Positions 45,986 through 57,780 of a stretch of 64,000 bases of DNA are shown piece after piece; position 1 is the stretch's first letter, and every line of letters begins with the position of its first letter. The notes under the pieces were generated by a model, which saw nothing but the letters and a program-made list of their open reading frames with translations, searched no databases and had not been told where the DNA came from. The stretch lies in NCBI RefSeq assembly GCF_028372415.1, contig NC_092879.1, positions 65,623,781-65,687,780 on the forward strand. Direction: 5' to 3'. The position numbers and the translations under genes are program-made. Source of the DNA: Notamacropus eugenii (taxonomy: Eukaryota > Chordata > Mammalia > Diprotodontia > Macropodidae).

Positions 45986-46984
45986 AAGGGGATGCAAGTA
46001 GAAAACATTTAAGGAACCCTGGTCTAGACAACAGGCATTCTTCATCCACTTGTTCTTTCCTATGTGGATAGTTAGGCCAAACTCTTTTGAAAAAGTTATA
46101 TATCCCATTTCTTAGGCCCATGAATTACATGGATGACTATTCTATTGTGTGTATGTATTATTTATGAATACTTTCAGGAATGTTAGGTTTCTTTTTTTTC
46201 CCAAGTTGCGTTGAGGTCAAAGTGGAAAATCAGCATCCTTTTTTCCTGAATTCTTGGAAACTCTAGGATCCAGCACATGTGAGTCCCAATGATTTGTCTG
46301 CAGAAATATAAAGGTCCAAGTCTGATCCTCACTTGGCTATAGCCCTCCAAAAACTAATATTTGCCATTCTGAGAAGTCTTCCTTGGATTAAGATCAGGGG
46401 TAATCTATAAATGATTACTGAGGAGGGATCACAGTGAAGACAGCCCTATCCAAATGCTGTCACTATTTGAATGTTAAAGTATCCAAACTATGGATTTTGG
46501 ATAGCAAGAAGCAGATTACTCATTAGTGTTAGATAGCAGAACTCATGTCATTAGGAAATATTACTATTCTGTATGCAGCAACTACATATAGATCTGAAAG
46601 AATCCAGCTCAATCAGAGGCTCATACAGTGTATTGAGAATATTGCTGTCACTGCAGGTTAGAGTAGGTACATTCATCATTAAGCTATGGAATAGCTGTAA
46701 TGTCAGAAAGTTCGGGGACAAGATTATGAAAAGAGTCGATAGCATTCTTAGTATCGATTTACCTACAAAACCAAATTATGCATATTTGGGCATATCAATA
46801 TAATTAAAAATAGACCCAAGTCTGCAGAAAATATTGATATCTATATTATATATTACAAACTAGAAATCCATCTTTCTTTTGAATGACAAAATGGCATTGT
46901 ACACAGAATTCAAGTATACCATTCCCCATGGCATACTCTGAGAGATGATAGCTTGCTGTGTAGAGTCTATACTGGTCATTAATG
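45986..46984. other. No recognised feature
   Basis: About 1 kb unassigned. Confidence 0.45.
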
Positions 46985-47107
46985 TATTCCAGAAATATTT
47001 ATTACATTATCTGTAAGGCCCTGGACTAGGCACTATAGGGGGTATAAAGATGAAGACCATATGGTCCTAACCCTCAAGGAACTTATAGTCTAGTGGGGAC
47101 AGATGAG
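46985..47107 (-). mobile_element. L2 LINE 3' end, antisense
   Basis: CAGAAATATTTATTACATTA, CTGGACTAGGCACTATAGGG, CCCTCAAGGAACTTATAGTC. Confidence 0.7.
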
Positions 47108-47127
47108 GATCAATGCGAAATGTGACT

Positions 47128-47226
47128 CTCTATATACATACACACATATACACATATGTACATACATACACATATATGTATACATACACATATATATTAC
47201 ATATGCACGCATACATATACATATAA
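47128..47226. repeat. (CA)n/(TA)n compound microsatellite
   Basis: ACATACACACATATATG-type tract following the L2 end. Confidence 0.9.
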
Positions 47227-47684
47227 CAAGGGAATGAGGTCATAGTGTTTGCACGGATTTTTGTTCTATAAGACCTGGAGAAAGATAATAGGAATCTACT
47301 TCTTGTTCTAGCTTCCAGTCCAGACCATGTCAGTCCAGGTGAGAAAGCCACTTCCAAGGTGGTTTGTGGCAATTTTAAGAGTTGCTTAATTCTTTCAGTT
47401 CAGATGTGAGTCATTTAAAGTATGAAAGCTGGGACTGCATTTCCCATAAGCCCCAAACATCATTTCCCTGATGGTACGTGACCTTATGAAGTCTATAATT
47501 TTCATTCGGAACCTGCACAGACATATTGGAATTGAGCTCCCAAGATCCTTGAAAACATTCTTTAGCAACACTGAGCACAGCACAGACCTGTTTGCTTGGG
47601 GAGTTTTGGGCCCTTATCAAGTATTTCAGAACTTCCATATATTGTGTTGAAAATTCTTTCCCTATAACTTCTATCCACTTGTCT
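47227..47684. other. No recognised feature
   Basis: Unassigned. Confidence 0.4.
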
Positions 47685-48070
47685 TAGTTGTTTTGTGGAT
47701 GAAAAAAAGAACAGGTCTGACTTCTCTTCCATGTGGCATGTAGCAGTCCATTCAAGGAATGGGAGATGGTAGAAGAAAAGTCATGGGGACAAGAGAGAGC
47801 ATAGGTCAAAGAATAGCCCAGTTTAGTATGTAAAGGCTGTGAAAGGGAATGGTTTGAAATAAGGCTTGAAAAGTCGATTGAAACTATGTGGTGGATAGCC
47901 ATGAATGCCAAGATCTGGAATTCATACTTTATTTGGTAGGCAATTAGAAGTCCGTAAAGGTTGTTGATGTTTTGGGAAATGATGTTGTAAAAAGTGTGCA
48001 TTAAGAAGATTATTTGGACAGTGGTAGGTTTTAAAGGAGAATGTAAAGGAGGAAACAGATATGATAGATT
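47685..48070 (-). mobile_element. L2 LINE, antisense
   Basis: TGAATGCCAAGATCTGGAAT, TTGGTAGGCAATTAGAAGTC and AAGAAGATTATTTGGACAGT. Diverged relative to 13865-14830. Confidence 0.6.
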
Positions 48071-48149
48071 CCTGAGGTACAATCAATTGTACTTAGATAC
48101 CAATTAGATGTGAAGGATAACAGAGAAGGAAGACTCAGAAATGATCCTA

Positions 48150-48330
48150 AAGTGTTGGTTGAGCTGTGAAATGGTCCAGATATTCTGGAAAGCAATTTGG
48201 AGTTGTACATAAAAAGTCATTAAACTGTGCATACCCTTTGGACCAAAGGGCTCACCACTAGACTGTGGCTCTAAAAAGGGATCAAAAAGAAGAAGAAATC
48301 TTACAAACATTATTTTGTTCAGACATGAGT
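48150..48330 (+). mobile_element. L1 ORF2 C-terminal fragment
   Basis: AAAGTGTTGGTTGAGCTGTG, CCAGATATTCTGGAAAGCAA, CTGTGCATACCCTTTGGACC. Confidence 0.75.
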
Positions 48331-48684
48331 TGTACTATGGTGTCTAAAACCCTGAAATTCTGTGATTTTATGCAATCCAGAAGCCAATTGCTGAGCTGAG
48401 AGAATGGAACCAGAGAGAATGAGGGTCATAACAAGAGTGACAATGTTTCAGGGAGAAATGAAAAAGTGAGAGAGGTGGAAGTCAGGTTTGGAGGGTGCAA
48501 TTGGAGAAAGGAATAGGAGCATCCCAGATCTTGGAAATAGAGAGCCCTTTTGAGTCATAATGAGGTCAGTGTATGACCATCCTGCAAGGGGGGTAAAACA
48601 AAGATGGGATGAAGGCCAGAGGGGTTTTCAAGGGGCTGCTTGTTTCTAGGATCCTACAAAACTTGCAGTCTTCAATACGTGCAT
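48331..48684. other. No recognised feature
   Basis: Unassigned. Confidence 0.4.
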
Positions 48685-48830
48685 GTGTATGTATGATATA
48701 TACATATATATACATATGTACACATACACACATATCTGTATGTATATATGTGTGTCCATAATATGCACATATGTATACACATGACACATAGATACATATA
48801 TCACATATGTGTACATATGTAGGGGGTCTG
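48685..48830. repeat. (TA)n/(CA)n compound microsatellite
   Basis: Mixed ATATAC, ACACAT and TGTGTA units. Confidence 0.9.
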
Positions 48831-48954
48831 GGTATGTGTATCATAAGGCTACCATTTATAACAACAAGTATTATAAAAGCTAAAAGTTGTAGCCATGAAC
48901 TTGTCCAGCCATTCTCATTTATGGGGACTTGGGAAACCTCAAAGACTACCCATT

Positions 48955-49075
48955 CCAGCTCACACCTCAACAAGAAATCACTCTGCAGTATATTCAATAA
49001 ATGGTCACTGTCTTGTGAGGGAGACCCCACTAGGATACCCCATTCTATTTGGAAAGAACTCCGATTTTGTGAAAA
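48955..49075 (-). mobile_element. L3/CR1 3' end fragment, antisense (weak)
   Basis: AATAAATGGTCACTGTCTTG, GAGACCCCACTAGGATACCC and CATTCTATTTGG roughly follow the antisense L3 tail. Confidence 0.4.
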
Positions 49076-49107
49076 CACAGCACATGAGAGGATAAAAGTA
49101 GGGATTC

Positions 49108-49312
49108 TTCAGTTTTGATGTAGCCTGGAGTCCTTTGACACTCAAGGCTGGTAAGGTTCCTGCACCATCTTTCAGCATCATGTTTTTAGATGCTAACATA
49201 AAATACACAGGATCATGAAGGAAACCGATTATATTGAAACAAATTATCAAAAATACATATTTTTTTTAAAAACAGCAATTCCATAGACCCCCCAAGTTAA
49301 AAATCTCTGGGA
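49108..49312 (-). mobile_element. hAT (Charlie-like) non-autonomous element
   Basis: TAGCCTGGAGTCCTTTGACA, AACCGATTATATTGAAACAA and AGACCCCCCAAGTTAAAAAT match the family at 29814-30006 inverted. Confidence 0.65.
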
Positions 49313-50879
49313 TAAAGGAGGTCAGTAACTTGGGAGTAAAGATAAAGATTTGGAAGGAGTTCTCTAAAAAGGCAAGGGTTTTGTCCATGGAAGGAAAAGT
49401 AGAATAAATTAAGGCAAAGGAGAAAGAAAAAATGTACTGCAGGTATTGAAAATTGAGATAATTTGGGATAATGCTATAAATAAACAAACAAAAATAAGCC
49501 AATCCCCAAAGTTTGTGTTTATCTGTGATCAGAGATCTTACACAAAACAGTTTGGGAAACCCTGCATTAAACCATGATTTCCCTTTGAATTAACAAAGAA
49601 ATACTACTCATTTATGACCCTTATTCTTTTTTTCCTTTTAAACCAATATTTACTTTAATAAAACTAATGAGACACCAAATGAGAGATACTAATGAATTAG
49701 AAAAGGCACATTACAGTGACCTGATGTAGGAAGAAGGGTGGCAGACCCATAGATTTCCATATGTCGAGCAGTTGATTGGTAACCAGAAAAGTTCTTCCCT
49801 CTAACTCTTCTGATAAACAAGCTGTGTCCAAATCACTTAGGGTTAAGTTGTTACTTAACATCTTTACTACCCTCAGATTGTTATCTGGAGTTATACTGAG
49901 TTTTTATTTCCATGAACAGGAAATTATGAACATGTTGGTCAAGATACAAGCAATTCCAAAAGACAAGATTCCTACTGAAATACAGTCTGATAAAATGAAA
50001 CTGACTTGGTGAGATGCTGAAGACTGCTCACCTGCAGAATGATAGAGGGACTTTGGGAAGGTTGATTAGAATAAAATAATGGTGAAATATGCTAAACTTG
50101 TTAAACATCTGGAGATCAGGATTGTGTGATTCAGAGCACAGCTGATGGACTCATTTCAGCCATCCCTCATAATCAATACGAATTACCACAATTGGAATTG
50201 CCCTAAGGCACATGAGAATGCTTATTTCCATGGCCAGATATGTCTCTCTTTGTCTATCTTCATATCTGTCTATCTAGTCAATCCTCTAGCTACCTTTCTT
50301 TAGCCTTTCTCTGTCTCTTTCATCTAGAGAAGTAGCTACTCCACTAGCATTTCAATATCCAGATATGCATATTCATATTTTCTGAAGCAAAGCATTTGTT
50401 TTAATATTTGATGCATCTAATTTGATTATCAAAAGCTTTGCCTAAAAATCTCCTTGGCATCTTTATAGGACTATGTAAACCTGTTTTAGTCTAAATAGAA
50501 TTTCCCCTTTTTTCGAGGCAAGGGAATTGCTATGAAATTTTCAATCCATTCAACTAATTCTAAGATGGCAGAGCTATAGGACTAGACAGTGATACCTGAT
50601 TGCTGTTTTAGCAAGTGGAAAGTTTATGCCTCAGGAAGACATGTGTCCAGCTGTCATCCTGAAGAGTAACTCTGCTTGTCAACTGGGCTAACTAGTGATG
50701 ACTGCCCTGCCAAGTCATGATTGCAAGTGGGAGCTCCCCTGAACATTCTTTACATCTGCCTTTTAGGGTGAAGCAGCTGACATAGGAAATTGATTCACTC
50801 ATATGCTAGCAGATCTAGAAATATCTATGATATACCATCTCCAAATTGGAGCCCTCATCCAGAAGACACATCAGTTCTG
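49313..50879. other. No recognised repeat
   Basis: Unassigned. 49919-50012 is an exon-like short open stretch discussed in findings. Confidence 0.45.
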
Positions 50880-50945
50880 TATATGTGTGTATACATATAT
50901 ATGTATGTATGTATATTTATACACATATATGTGTGTGTATGTATA
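50880..50945. repeat. (TATG)n/(TGTG)n microsatellite
   Basis: ATATGTGTGTATACATATAT-type tract. Confidence 0.85.
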
Positions 50946-51509
50946 TCTCCTCTTGGCCTGAAGATATGATTGAATGTTAATACACAGTAACACTTGTTCT
51001 CTTCCAGTTTATCTATTAGACTGAACTAATTAAACTTTAGGATAATCCAAGATGGGAGAAAAATTCAAATTCATTTTCGTAGTCCATTTTACTTTACTAA
51101 AAAAAAAAAATTAAACCCCATGATCTTTCTGTTAGATCATGCATTCCAAAGGAAGAAAACTGGTACCAAAAGAGGATGCATTGATTGTAACAGAGAGAGC
51201 CATGTGGAATATGTTCACAATGTTTCTTATGAGAAAATAGTCTCCTAGCATGTTCCCTTAATATAAATACTAATTAAAGGAGAGAAAACCTACTGAATAA
51301 AGTAAGTAGCCAAAACCTACCAGAAAACTTTCCTTATTTGACAACTTTAATTTCTGTCAACTTTTTCTTTTGATTTTTCTGCCTTGAAATAGCCCATATC
51401 TCAATTACTAAAGAGAGGGTGAGGAGCTGCCCTAAATATTCTTTTCATACTGATGAATGATAATTTCACACATTCTCCATTATTTCTCTGCTCTTTATTG
51501 TGCAGATTA
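50946..51509. other. No recognised feature
   Basis: Unassigned AT-rich sequence. Confidence 0.4.
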
Positions 51510-51915
51510 TAATCCTGATCACAGAATTTTAAAGTGGGAAGAGTCCTCAGCAGTTATCTCACACAGGCCATCAAGTCCAAGCAATGAAAAGGAATTCCTC
51601 TACCATATCTCTGACAAGGCATCATGCTGCCTCTACTTGAAGACCTCCAGGAAGGAGAGTCCCTCTCTAGGCATCCCATTCCACTTTTGGGTAGCTCTAA
51701 TTAGTTCCTATATCTAGTCCTAGATTTGTCTCTTTGTCACACCTCCCTCTTCACCACTATTAATTTTGCATTCTAAGGATAGTGAAAACAATTCCAATCC
51801 CTCTTTCACCTATCAGCTCTTCATATACTTGAAGAGCTGTCATGTGCTCTTCTACAGGCTAACTTACCCAGTTCTTCCAACTGATCCTTTCTATTAAAGG
51901 GTCCATCCCCCTGAC
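51510..51915 (-). mobile_element. L3/CR1 LINE 3' end, antisense
   Basis: GCCTCTACTTGAAGACCTCC, GGCATCCCATTCCACTTTTG, TCTTCATATACTTGAAGAGC, TGCTCTTCTACAGGCTAACT. Confidence 0.75.
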
Positions 51916-51917
51916 CA

Positions 51918-52172
51918 CTATTGAAAGAGGCCCATTCACTGAATGGGCATTACCTCACTTTAAGTGAGTACCTGAAAAGGTCTTAGCCAAAAAGGCCAAA
52001 GTCTCACACTGAGTCATCTCCAGTCATCCTGATGAATATCTGGTCACTGTATCCAGATGGCTCAGGAGGAGGTCCTTACTCAAAACAAAGTCAAGTGCAA
52101 GTCATGCCATCATTTCTCTGATGTCATGGTCTTCTTTGAAAATGAAGGATGAACACAACAACAACAACAACA
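51918..52172 (+). mobile_element. RTE-tail SINE, tRNA-head-less form
   Basis: GAAAGAGGCCCATTCACTGA, GTCATCTCCAGTCATCCTGA, GGATGAACACAACAACAAC. Its 5' half matches 988-1245, showing that both belong to the same head-less subfamily. Confidence 0.8.
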
Positions 52173-52174
52173 TA

Positions 52175-52445
52175 AAATATTAGAACTGTAGGATGTCCAA
52201 GCAGAAATAGACCTTAGAGATCAGTGTATCCAGGCCTGGCCCACAGAGGGAAAGTCTTGCCTAATACCGCCCAGCAGATTAATTGACAAAACCAAGGCAA
52301 GAGACAGGGTCTTCTTATCCCTAGTCAAGGAATGAACATTAAACACTTAATGTATGCAGATCATCATGCTAGAAAATAGGAGCGATATCAAGATTCATGT
52401 AAACAAACTATAGTCCTTGCTCTCATGGAGCTCATAATCTGGTGT
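52175..52445 (-). mobile_element. MIR-type SINE and L2 3' end, both antisense
   Basis: 52175-52325 is a diverged MIR (GGCCCACAGAGGGAAAGTC). 52330-52445 is an L2 end (CATTAAACACTTAATGTATG, TCTCATGGAGCTCATAATCT). Confidence 0.6.
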
Positions 52446-52539
52446 TCTTTCTACTGAATCACAATGGGGACCCCAAAATGGTGCTCACAACTATCACTAA
52501 AATTCAACATGGTCACACTTTGAACATGTCAGGTTAGCC
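52446..52539. other. No recognised feature
   Basis: Short unassigned stretch. Confidence 0.35.
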
Positions 52540-53930
52540 TAACTTTAATTCCTTATTTTTACGAAGTTGGCAGATCAGCCTTTGTATATGGGGCTTTCAA
52601 CAAAGCTTTGATGAAGTTTCATAGTTATACTTCTAGACCGATATGAAGAGGCATGGACTGGGTGAGAGCACAGATAATGATGCAGAATTGGCTGAATGAC
52701 TGATCCTGGAGACTGGTGATTAATGAATCAGTGTCAGCCTGAAGGAAAGTTTCCAAAGGAGTGATACAGGGTTCTGTCACTTGCTGCATTCTGTTCAACA
52801 ACATTTTATCAATGAAGAGTTGCTGGCAGAGTTGTTATGCTTATCATATGTACAGATGACACAAAGCCTGGATGGATAGTGAACACGTTGGATTATAGAC
52901 TTGGCATCCAGAAAGATGCCTGTAGGGTGAAACAAAGGATCTAGCATCATAAGATGAAATTTAATAGGAAAAAAAGAGAAAAGGCCTACCATGAGGTTAA
53001 AGAAATGCCAATTTCTCAAATAAAGCATGAGGAAACATGGCTCAAAAACTGTTCAACTAAGAAGACTTGGAGGAAGATTGGGCGATAGTGGATAGCGGAC
53101 TATAAGCTTGATATGAGTTAACAGTGTAACACTGCAGCCAAATAAAATTTATATAATCAGAGAGACATAGTTTCCAGAACAGAGGGAAGTGACATTTCCA
53201 CTGTCCTCTATCCTGGCCATGCCACTCAGTATGGAACCCAGAGATAAACTGGATTTTGGAGAGAACAATCTGGATTGTGTCAGGATGAAGATAAATAAGA
53301 TGGCAAGGGAACTAGAGAGGACTGGTATGTTTGAGATTCGGTTGTATGAGGATTGGTGGAAATAACTGGGGATATTTACCCTAGAAAACAGAAGACATAG
53401 GGAAGGTATGTTTGTAGTCTTTCAGTCTTTGAAAGTCTGGTATATTGGAAAGGGATTAGACTTATTCTGCTCAACCTGAAAGGACAGAACTTGGAATGAT
53501 CATGGAAAGTTTCAGAAGGGAAGATTTAAGCTCACCAAAAGGAAAAGCTTTATAATCATTGTTGCTGTTGTTTAGTCATTTCAGTCCTGTCCAACTCTTC
53601 ATGACCCCATTTGGGGGTTTTCTTGGCAAAGGCACTGGAGTGGTTTGCCATTTCCTTCTCTAGCTCATTTTACAGATAAGAAAACTGAGGCAAAGAGGGT
53701 GAAATGCATTGCCCAGAGTTATCCAATTAGTAAGTGTCTGAGGCTGGATTTGAACTCAGGTCTTCCTCATTTCAGGCCCAGTACTCTATCCATTACAATC
53801 TGCCAAGCTGCTTGTAAGAATTAGAGTTATCCAAATATAGAATCACTTGCATCTTGAGAGATCTTCAAGCATTTTTCACGAACATTATCTAAAGGACTGA
53901 TCAGGTAGGTACCAGCTGAACTAGACCATG
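52540..53930 (+). mobile_element. L3/CR1 LINE, ORF2 3' half and 3' end, sense, interrupted by a SINE
   Basis: The longest L3/CR1 copy here (about 1.1 kb without the SINE). GGGGCTTTCAACAAAGCTTT is the AFNKAF-type motif and TACAGATGACACAAAGC (52851-52867) a decayed YADDTK catalytic motif. Then come GAAATTTAATAGGAAAAAAA, TGAGTTAACAGTGTAACACT and TGGGGATATTTACCCTAGAA. The 3' part continues after the SINE with AGAATTAGAGTTATCCAAAT and AGATCTTCAAGCATTTTTC. Multiple stops. Confidence 0.85.
53562..53812 (-). mobile_element. tRNA-derived SINE with RTE-like tail, antisense, within L3
   Basis: TTGTTGCTGTTGTTTAGTCA, GGTTTTCTTGGCAAAGGCAC, TAAGTGTCTGAGGCTGGATT, GTACTCTATCCATTACAATC. L3 sequence is continuous on either side. 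Confidence 0.9.
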
Positions 53931-53934
53931 CTGT

Positions 53935-54125
53935 CTGAAACTTTGTGGTGCCTTGGACCCCTTGGGCAGTCTGGTGAAGCCTATGAAATTCATTTCAGAA
54001 TCGTGCATTTAAATGCATAAAATAAAATACCTTAGATTACAAAGGAACCCAGTTATATTGAAATACAGTTATGAAAAGATTTTACAATAGAAGAGCGGGG
54101 ATGCCAGGTTCAGGACTCCTAGACT
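53935..54125 (-). mobile_element. hAT (Charlie-like) non-autonomous element
   Basis: CTTGGACCCCTTGGGCAGTC, TTTAAATGCATAAAATAAAA, CCCAGTTATATTGAAATACA, TCAGGACTCCTAGAC. Confidence 0.65.
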
Positions 54126-55188
54126 AGATGATTAGATCCTGTGAATGCATATTTAAATCCTGCTTCCTAACATATCTTGTGTCTTTGAAAGCATCTTCTT
54201 TCTCTTGGCCTCAGTGGGTGGCCCTCAATGTGGGTCCTAGAACTCCTCTCTTTCTATCACTGCAGTAAGCCACCCTTTATGCCAGTGGGCTGTGTTGATG
54301 TGCGTGTCTGCTGTTATCAGTCATTCTAAAACCATCCACAATCATTCCAAGCAGCCAAAGCACAGTCTATATGGCTTCATTCATAGGGAAGCATCTGCAA
54401 TTGACTATTGTCATTGCATAGCTTTTCCTCAAAGCACCATGCAGACGTTTAAGCCCCTGTGGGAAGGAGGGGGCAGTGGAGTAGGCTGGCTTTCCTCCCA
54501 CTGTGCTATTTAATGTGCCATCTGCTAAGATGCCACACTTAAAATCCAAACCAAGGAGCATGGTAATAAGATCCAGAATGCATGTGAGCCACGAACAACT
54601 CCTTATTAATTGATGCAAATGTAAAGGCTGTTAATCCTGGAAATGCAAAATAGCTGCTCCAAAATGAAAATGCCTCATAACCAAAGTTGGAGAAAGCATT
54701 ATTTAATGTGCTGGCTCAGTCACATTTCTGGTAGCGATGCTCATTCCTTCTAGAGCTCTTGGGTCTGAGGCCTTATTTGGGCATATAGATTATGATAGCT
54801 GATGACGATCTTTGCAAAATAACTTTGGTTAAAGAACAACCATACAATGAGAAATCAATTGGTAGGTTCTCTTCCCATTTGTCTGACGATCCTGGGAATT
54901 TTCCCTGGGTTTGTCAGTGGGCCTTGCTCATGTTTTGGGAAGGAGACTTCAAGTACAATTTCCTTGTATGTTCCTAGAAGTATCCTATGTGGCTGCATCC
55001 TCTTGGCATGGACTGTGCCTGTGGCCAAGGTGGGTCTACGATGAATGGATGCCACAGGGCCAAGGAAAGTTGCATCCTTGAGAATATCTTCCTATAGTCT
55101 GTCTACGGCAGGACTTAAAAGCCTCACAATAGGAAGCAAGGGTACCATAGGATTTATATCGAGAAGGGATCCTAGAGCTCACTGAGGT
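54126..55188. other. No recognised repeat
   Basis: Over 1 kb free of repeats I know. 54290-54860 is noted in findings as a candidate conserved non-coding stretch. Confidence 0.45.
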
Positions 55189-55401
55189 CAGGGGCTGTTA
55201 ACCTTTATTTGGATCATGGATTGATTTGCTCACAGTCTAGGAAAGTCAAGGAAAAAGTTAAGGTCCTTTTTCAAAACCATGTTTTAAAATGCTTAGAATC
55301 AAATGCATAGAATTACAAAGGAAACTAATTACATTGAGATACAATTGCCAACCTGTTATTTTTTTTTTTTAAATCATAGACCCCCAGTTAAAGGACCCCT
55401 G
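55189..55401 (-). mobile_element. hAT (Charlie-like) non-autonomous element
   Basis: Terminal inverted repeats CAGGGGCTGTTAACC (left) and, on the minus strand, CAGGGGTCCTTTAACTGG (right). Interior AAATGCATAGAATTACAAAG and TACATTGAGATACAATTGCC. No clear 8-bp duplication. Confidence 0.8.
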
Positions 55402-55404
55402 ATC

Positions 55405-55555
55405 GAATCTGACTCCTTCATTTTGCAGAGAAGGAAACTGAGGCTCAGAGAGGGAAAGGAACTTACCTAAGGTCAGAGAAATAGCCAAACCTGGATTCCA
55501 GCCCAGGTCTTTTGGCTCCCAAACCAGTAGTTCTTCTACTTCTCTGGACCAAAAA
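55405..55555 (-). mobile_element. MIR-type SINE, antisense
   Basis: GAAGGAAACTGAGGCTCAGA, TTCCAGCCCAGGTCTTTTGG. Confidence 0.75.
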
Positions 55556-56627
55556 GATGCACATATGGAAAACAAGTCTAATGACAAGGTGACTCAATTT
55601 GACTCCTTTACCCACACCTTTTGAAAACTTTGGGCATGGGGATTGCTCTGCTCTACTGATCACTTTCCCTAACAGCTGTGTGCCTTCCCAACTATAATAA
55701 ATCCTTATGAAGAATCACATTTTTACTGCTGGCTCTGATATCCACACCTAGTGTTATTCCAGACATTTGGATGGAAGCGTCTAAAAACAACAAAATGTGC
55801 AACTGCAAGTCTCGTTGTGTGTGCGTGAGCACGCGTGCGTGTGTGTGTGTTGGGGGTCAGCTTTTGTTTTGAAATAGGACATTTAGGCAAAAGCACGTTA
55901 GGAAAACAGCCTAGTGGGTGTCGCAAAATTCCCATTAGCATGTTTTGCTGAGAATGCAAATATTCATGCAGAACTTTTCCTGGTTCCACCTTCAGCAAAG
56001 TGCTTTACTTTACTTTACTAGACAGATAAAGAACTCTGTACACAGAGACCTTAATGCCCCTGCACTGAATTTCTACCTGTAGTAAAATGGGATATTTCCC
56101 CAAAGTGCATTTTGAAAATACAGCCCATCCCCACTTGGCACTCTTAGTAGAGCTTTGCAAATGTGCGCTGGGATGATTTTCTTAGAGAGAATCCTAAAAG
56201 TAAATGTCTTTTTTGTCCTTTGACATATAGATTAATTTTCATTATTTTGAAACATTCAACCAATGCTAACAAGGAGTTATTAATTCAGGATTAGGCTTAC
56301 CTCACAATCAAGTCAGGTCTTGATACTGCATCCCTGTAGAAGAACCAGAGTATTTTCTGTGGCCTGATAAGAATGTTGACAATACATTGGATTCAGTTGC
56401 ATTAGAGCTCTCAGTTTCAGGGAGGTCTGTGCCACCTACTAGACATTACTGGTCATTTCCTGGCACCCAGTATCATTTTCTTGGAATCTCTCATCATTAG
56501 GCTGTAGGCAGGTTCTATGCACATGGAGCAGATCAGCTTATACTTGTGTTCCCTGTAGGCCTCTTCTGGGCAGGCAAATATGGCAGGGAAACAGATCCAA
56601 AGTTTGTCTACTTTGGGCTGCAAGTCT
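55556..56627. other. No recognised repeat apart from a TG/CG-rich tract
   Basis: 55812-55852 is an impure TG/CG repeat (GTGCGTGAGCACGCGTGCGT). The rest, notably 55870-56300, is repeat-free to my eye. Confidence 0.45.
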
Positions 56628-57215
56628 CTGTGGTGCAGCAGAAAGAGGACTGGGCTGTGAGTCAAGAGAATAAGGCTCCAGTCCGACTAACCTCACTTCC
56701 TCATCAGTGGAGAATGCAAAAGGAGATGGATGATCTCTCTCATGCCCTATCCAGCTCTGCCTTTGTATAATAGTAACAGTATTAATGACCGACACTTACA
56801 TAGTCTTTGAAAGTCTGCCAAGCACTTCCTATCCATTGCTTCACTGGGGCCTCACAACATCATAGTGGGGATATAAGCATTATGATCCCCATTTTACAAG
56901 TGAGAAAACTGAGGCTTAGAGAGCCCAGTTGAGTCTGAGGTGAGATTGTCTTCAAGATTCACAGTATCATAGATTTTCTGCTGGAAGGGAGGGACCTTAA
57001 CAATATTCTCATTTAATCCCTTTGTTTTATAATGAGGAGAATGAGGCCTAGATACTTACCTGAAGTCACACAGGTAGAAAGAAGCAGAGACATGAATCAT
57101 AGGCTTCTGACTATGAATGTCAAGCTCTTGCCACTGAAGCATGATGCCTACCTAGGTCCTCTCTAGCTCTCATATTCTATGCTCTAAGGTCCCTTTGAGC
57201 TCAAACACTCTATGA
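56628..57215. mobile_element. Cluster of three MIR-type fragments
   Basis: 56628-56770 sense (TGGTGCAGCAGAAAGAGGAC). 56780-56935 antisense (GTGAGAAAACTGAGGCTTAG). 56955-57150 antisense (GTATCATAGATTTTCTGCTG, CACACAGGTAGAAAGAAGC). Confidence 0.6.
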
Positions 57216-57524
57216 ATCTAAAACATAACTAGGCCCGAGAAATTTCATGGTCCCAGTCCAACTTGCCTCTTGCTTAAGACATAATCCTGCTGTCAGATTG
57301 TTAGGTGAAAATCATGTCAAGAAATTCCACATTCACTTGTCAGACTATGATTTAATTGACCAGCTAATGTGCCAAATAATGAGGCTAAGTTCTTTGACCA
57401 GAAAAAAGTGGAAGGCCAAAATAGAAACATTGGCTCCACATCTTTTTTTCCAATATGGTGACCCAGAGACTGACTATACAACACCCAGCTGAAAAGCAGA
57501 AAGGGGAACGAGACAAGCATTTAA

Positions 57525-57780
57525 TAAGTGCCTACTATGCACTAGGCACTTATGCTAAGCCCTTTACAACTATTATCTCAATCTTTACAACAATTCTGGC
57601 AGGTAGATGCTTTAACTATTCACATTTTACAGTTGAGGAAACTGAGGCAGGTGGAAGTTAAGTGACTTGCCCGGGGTCTCACAGTTAGTAAATGTCTGAG
57701 GTCAAATTTGAACTTAGGTCTTCCTAATGGCAGGCCCAGCACTCTGGGCACTACAGAGCCACGTAGCTGAGAAGGATTAC
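57525..57780 (-). mobile_element. MIR/THER1-type SINE with L2-like tail, antisense
   Basis: TTAATAAGTGCCTACTATGC, GTTGAGGAAACTGAGGCAGG, TGACTTGCCCGGGGTCTCAC, ACAGAGCCACGTAGCTGAG. Its head end is part of the inverted repeat's left arm. Confidence 0.85.
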
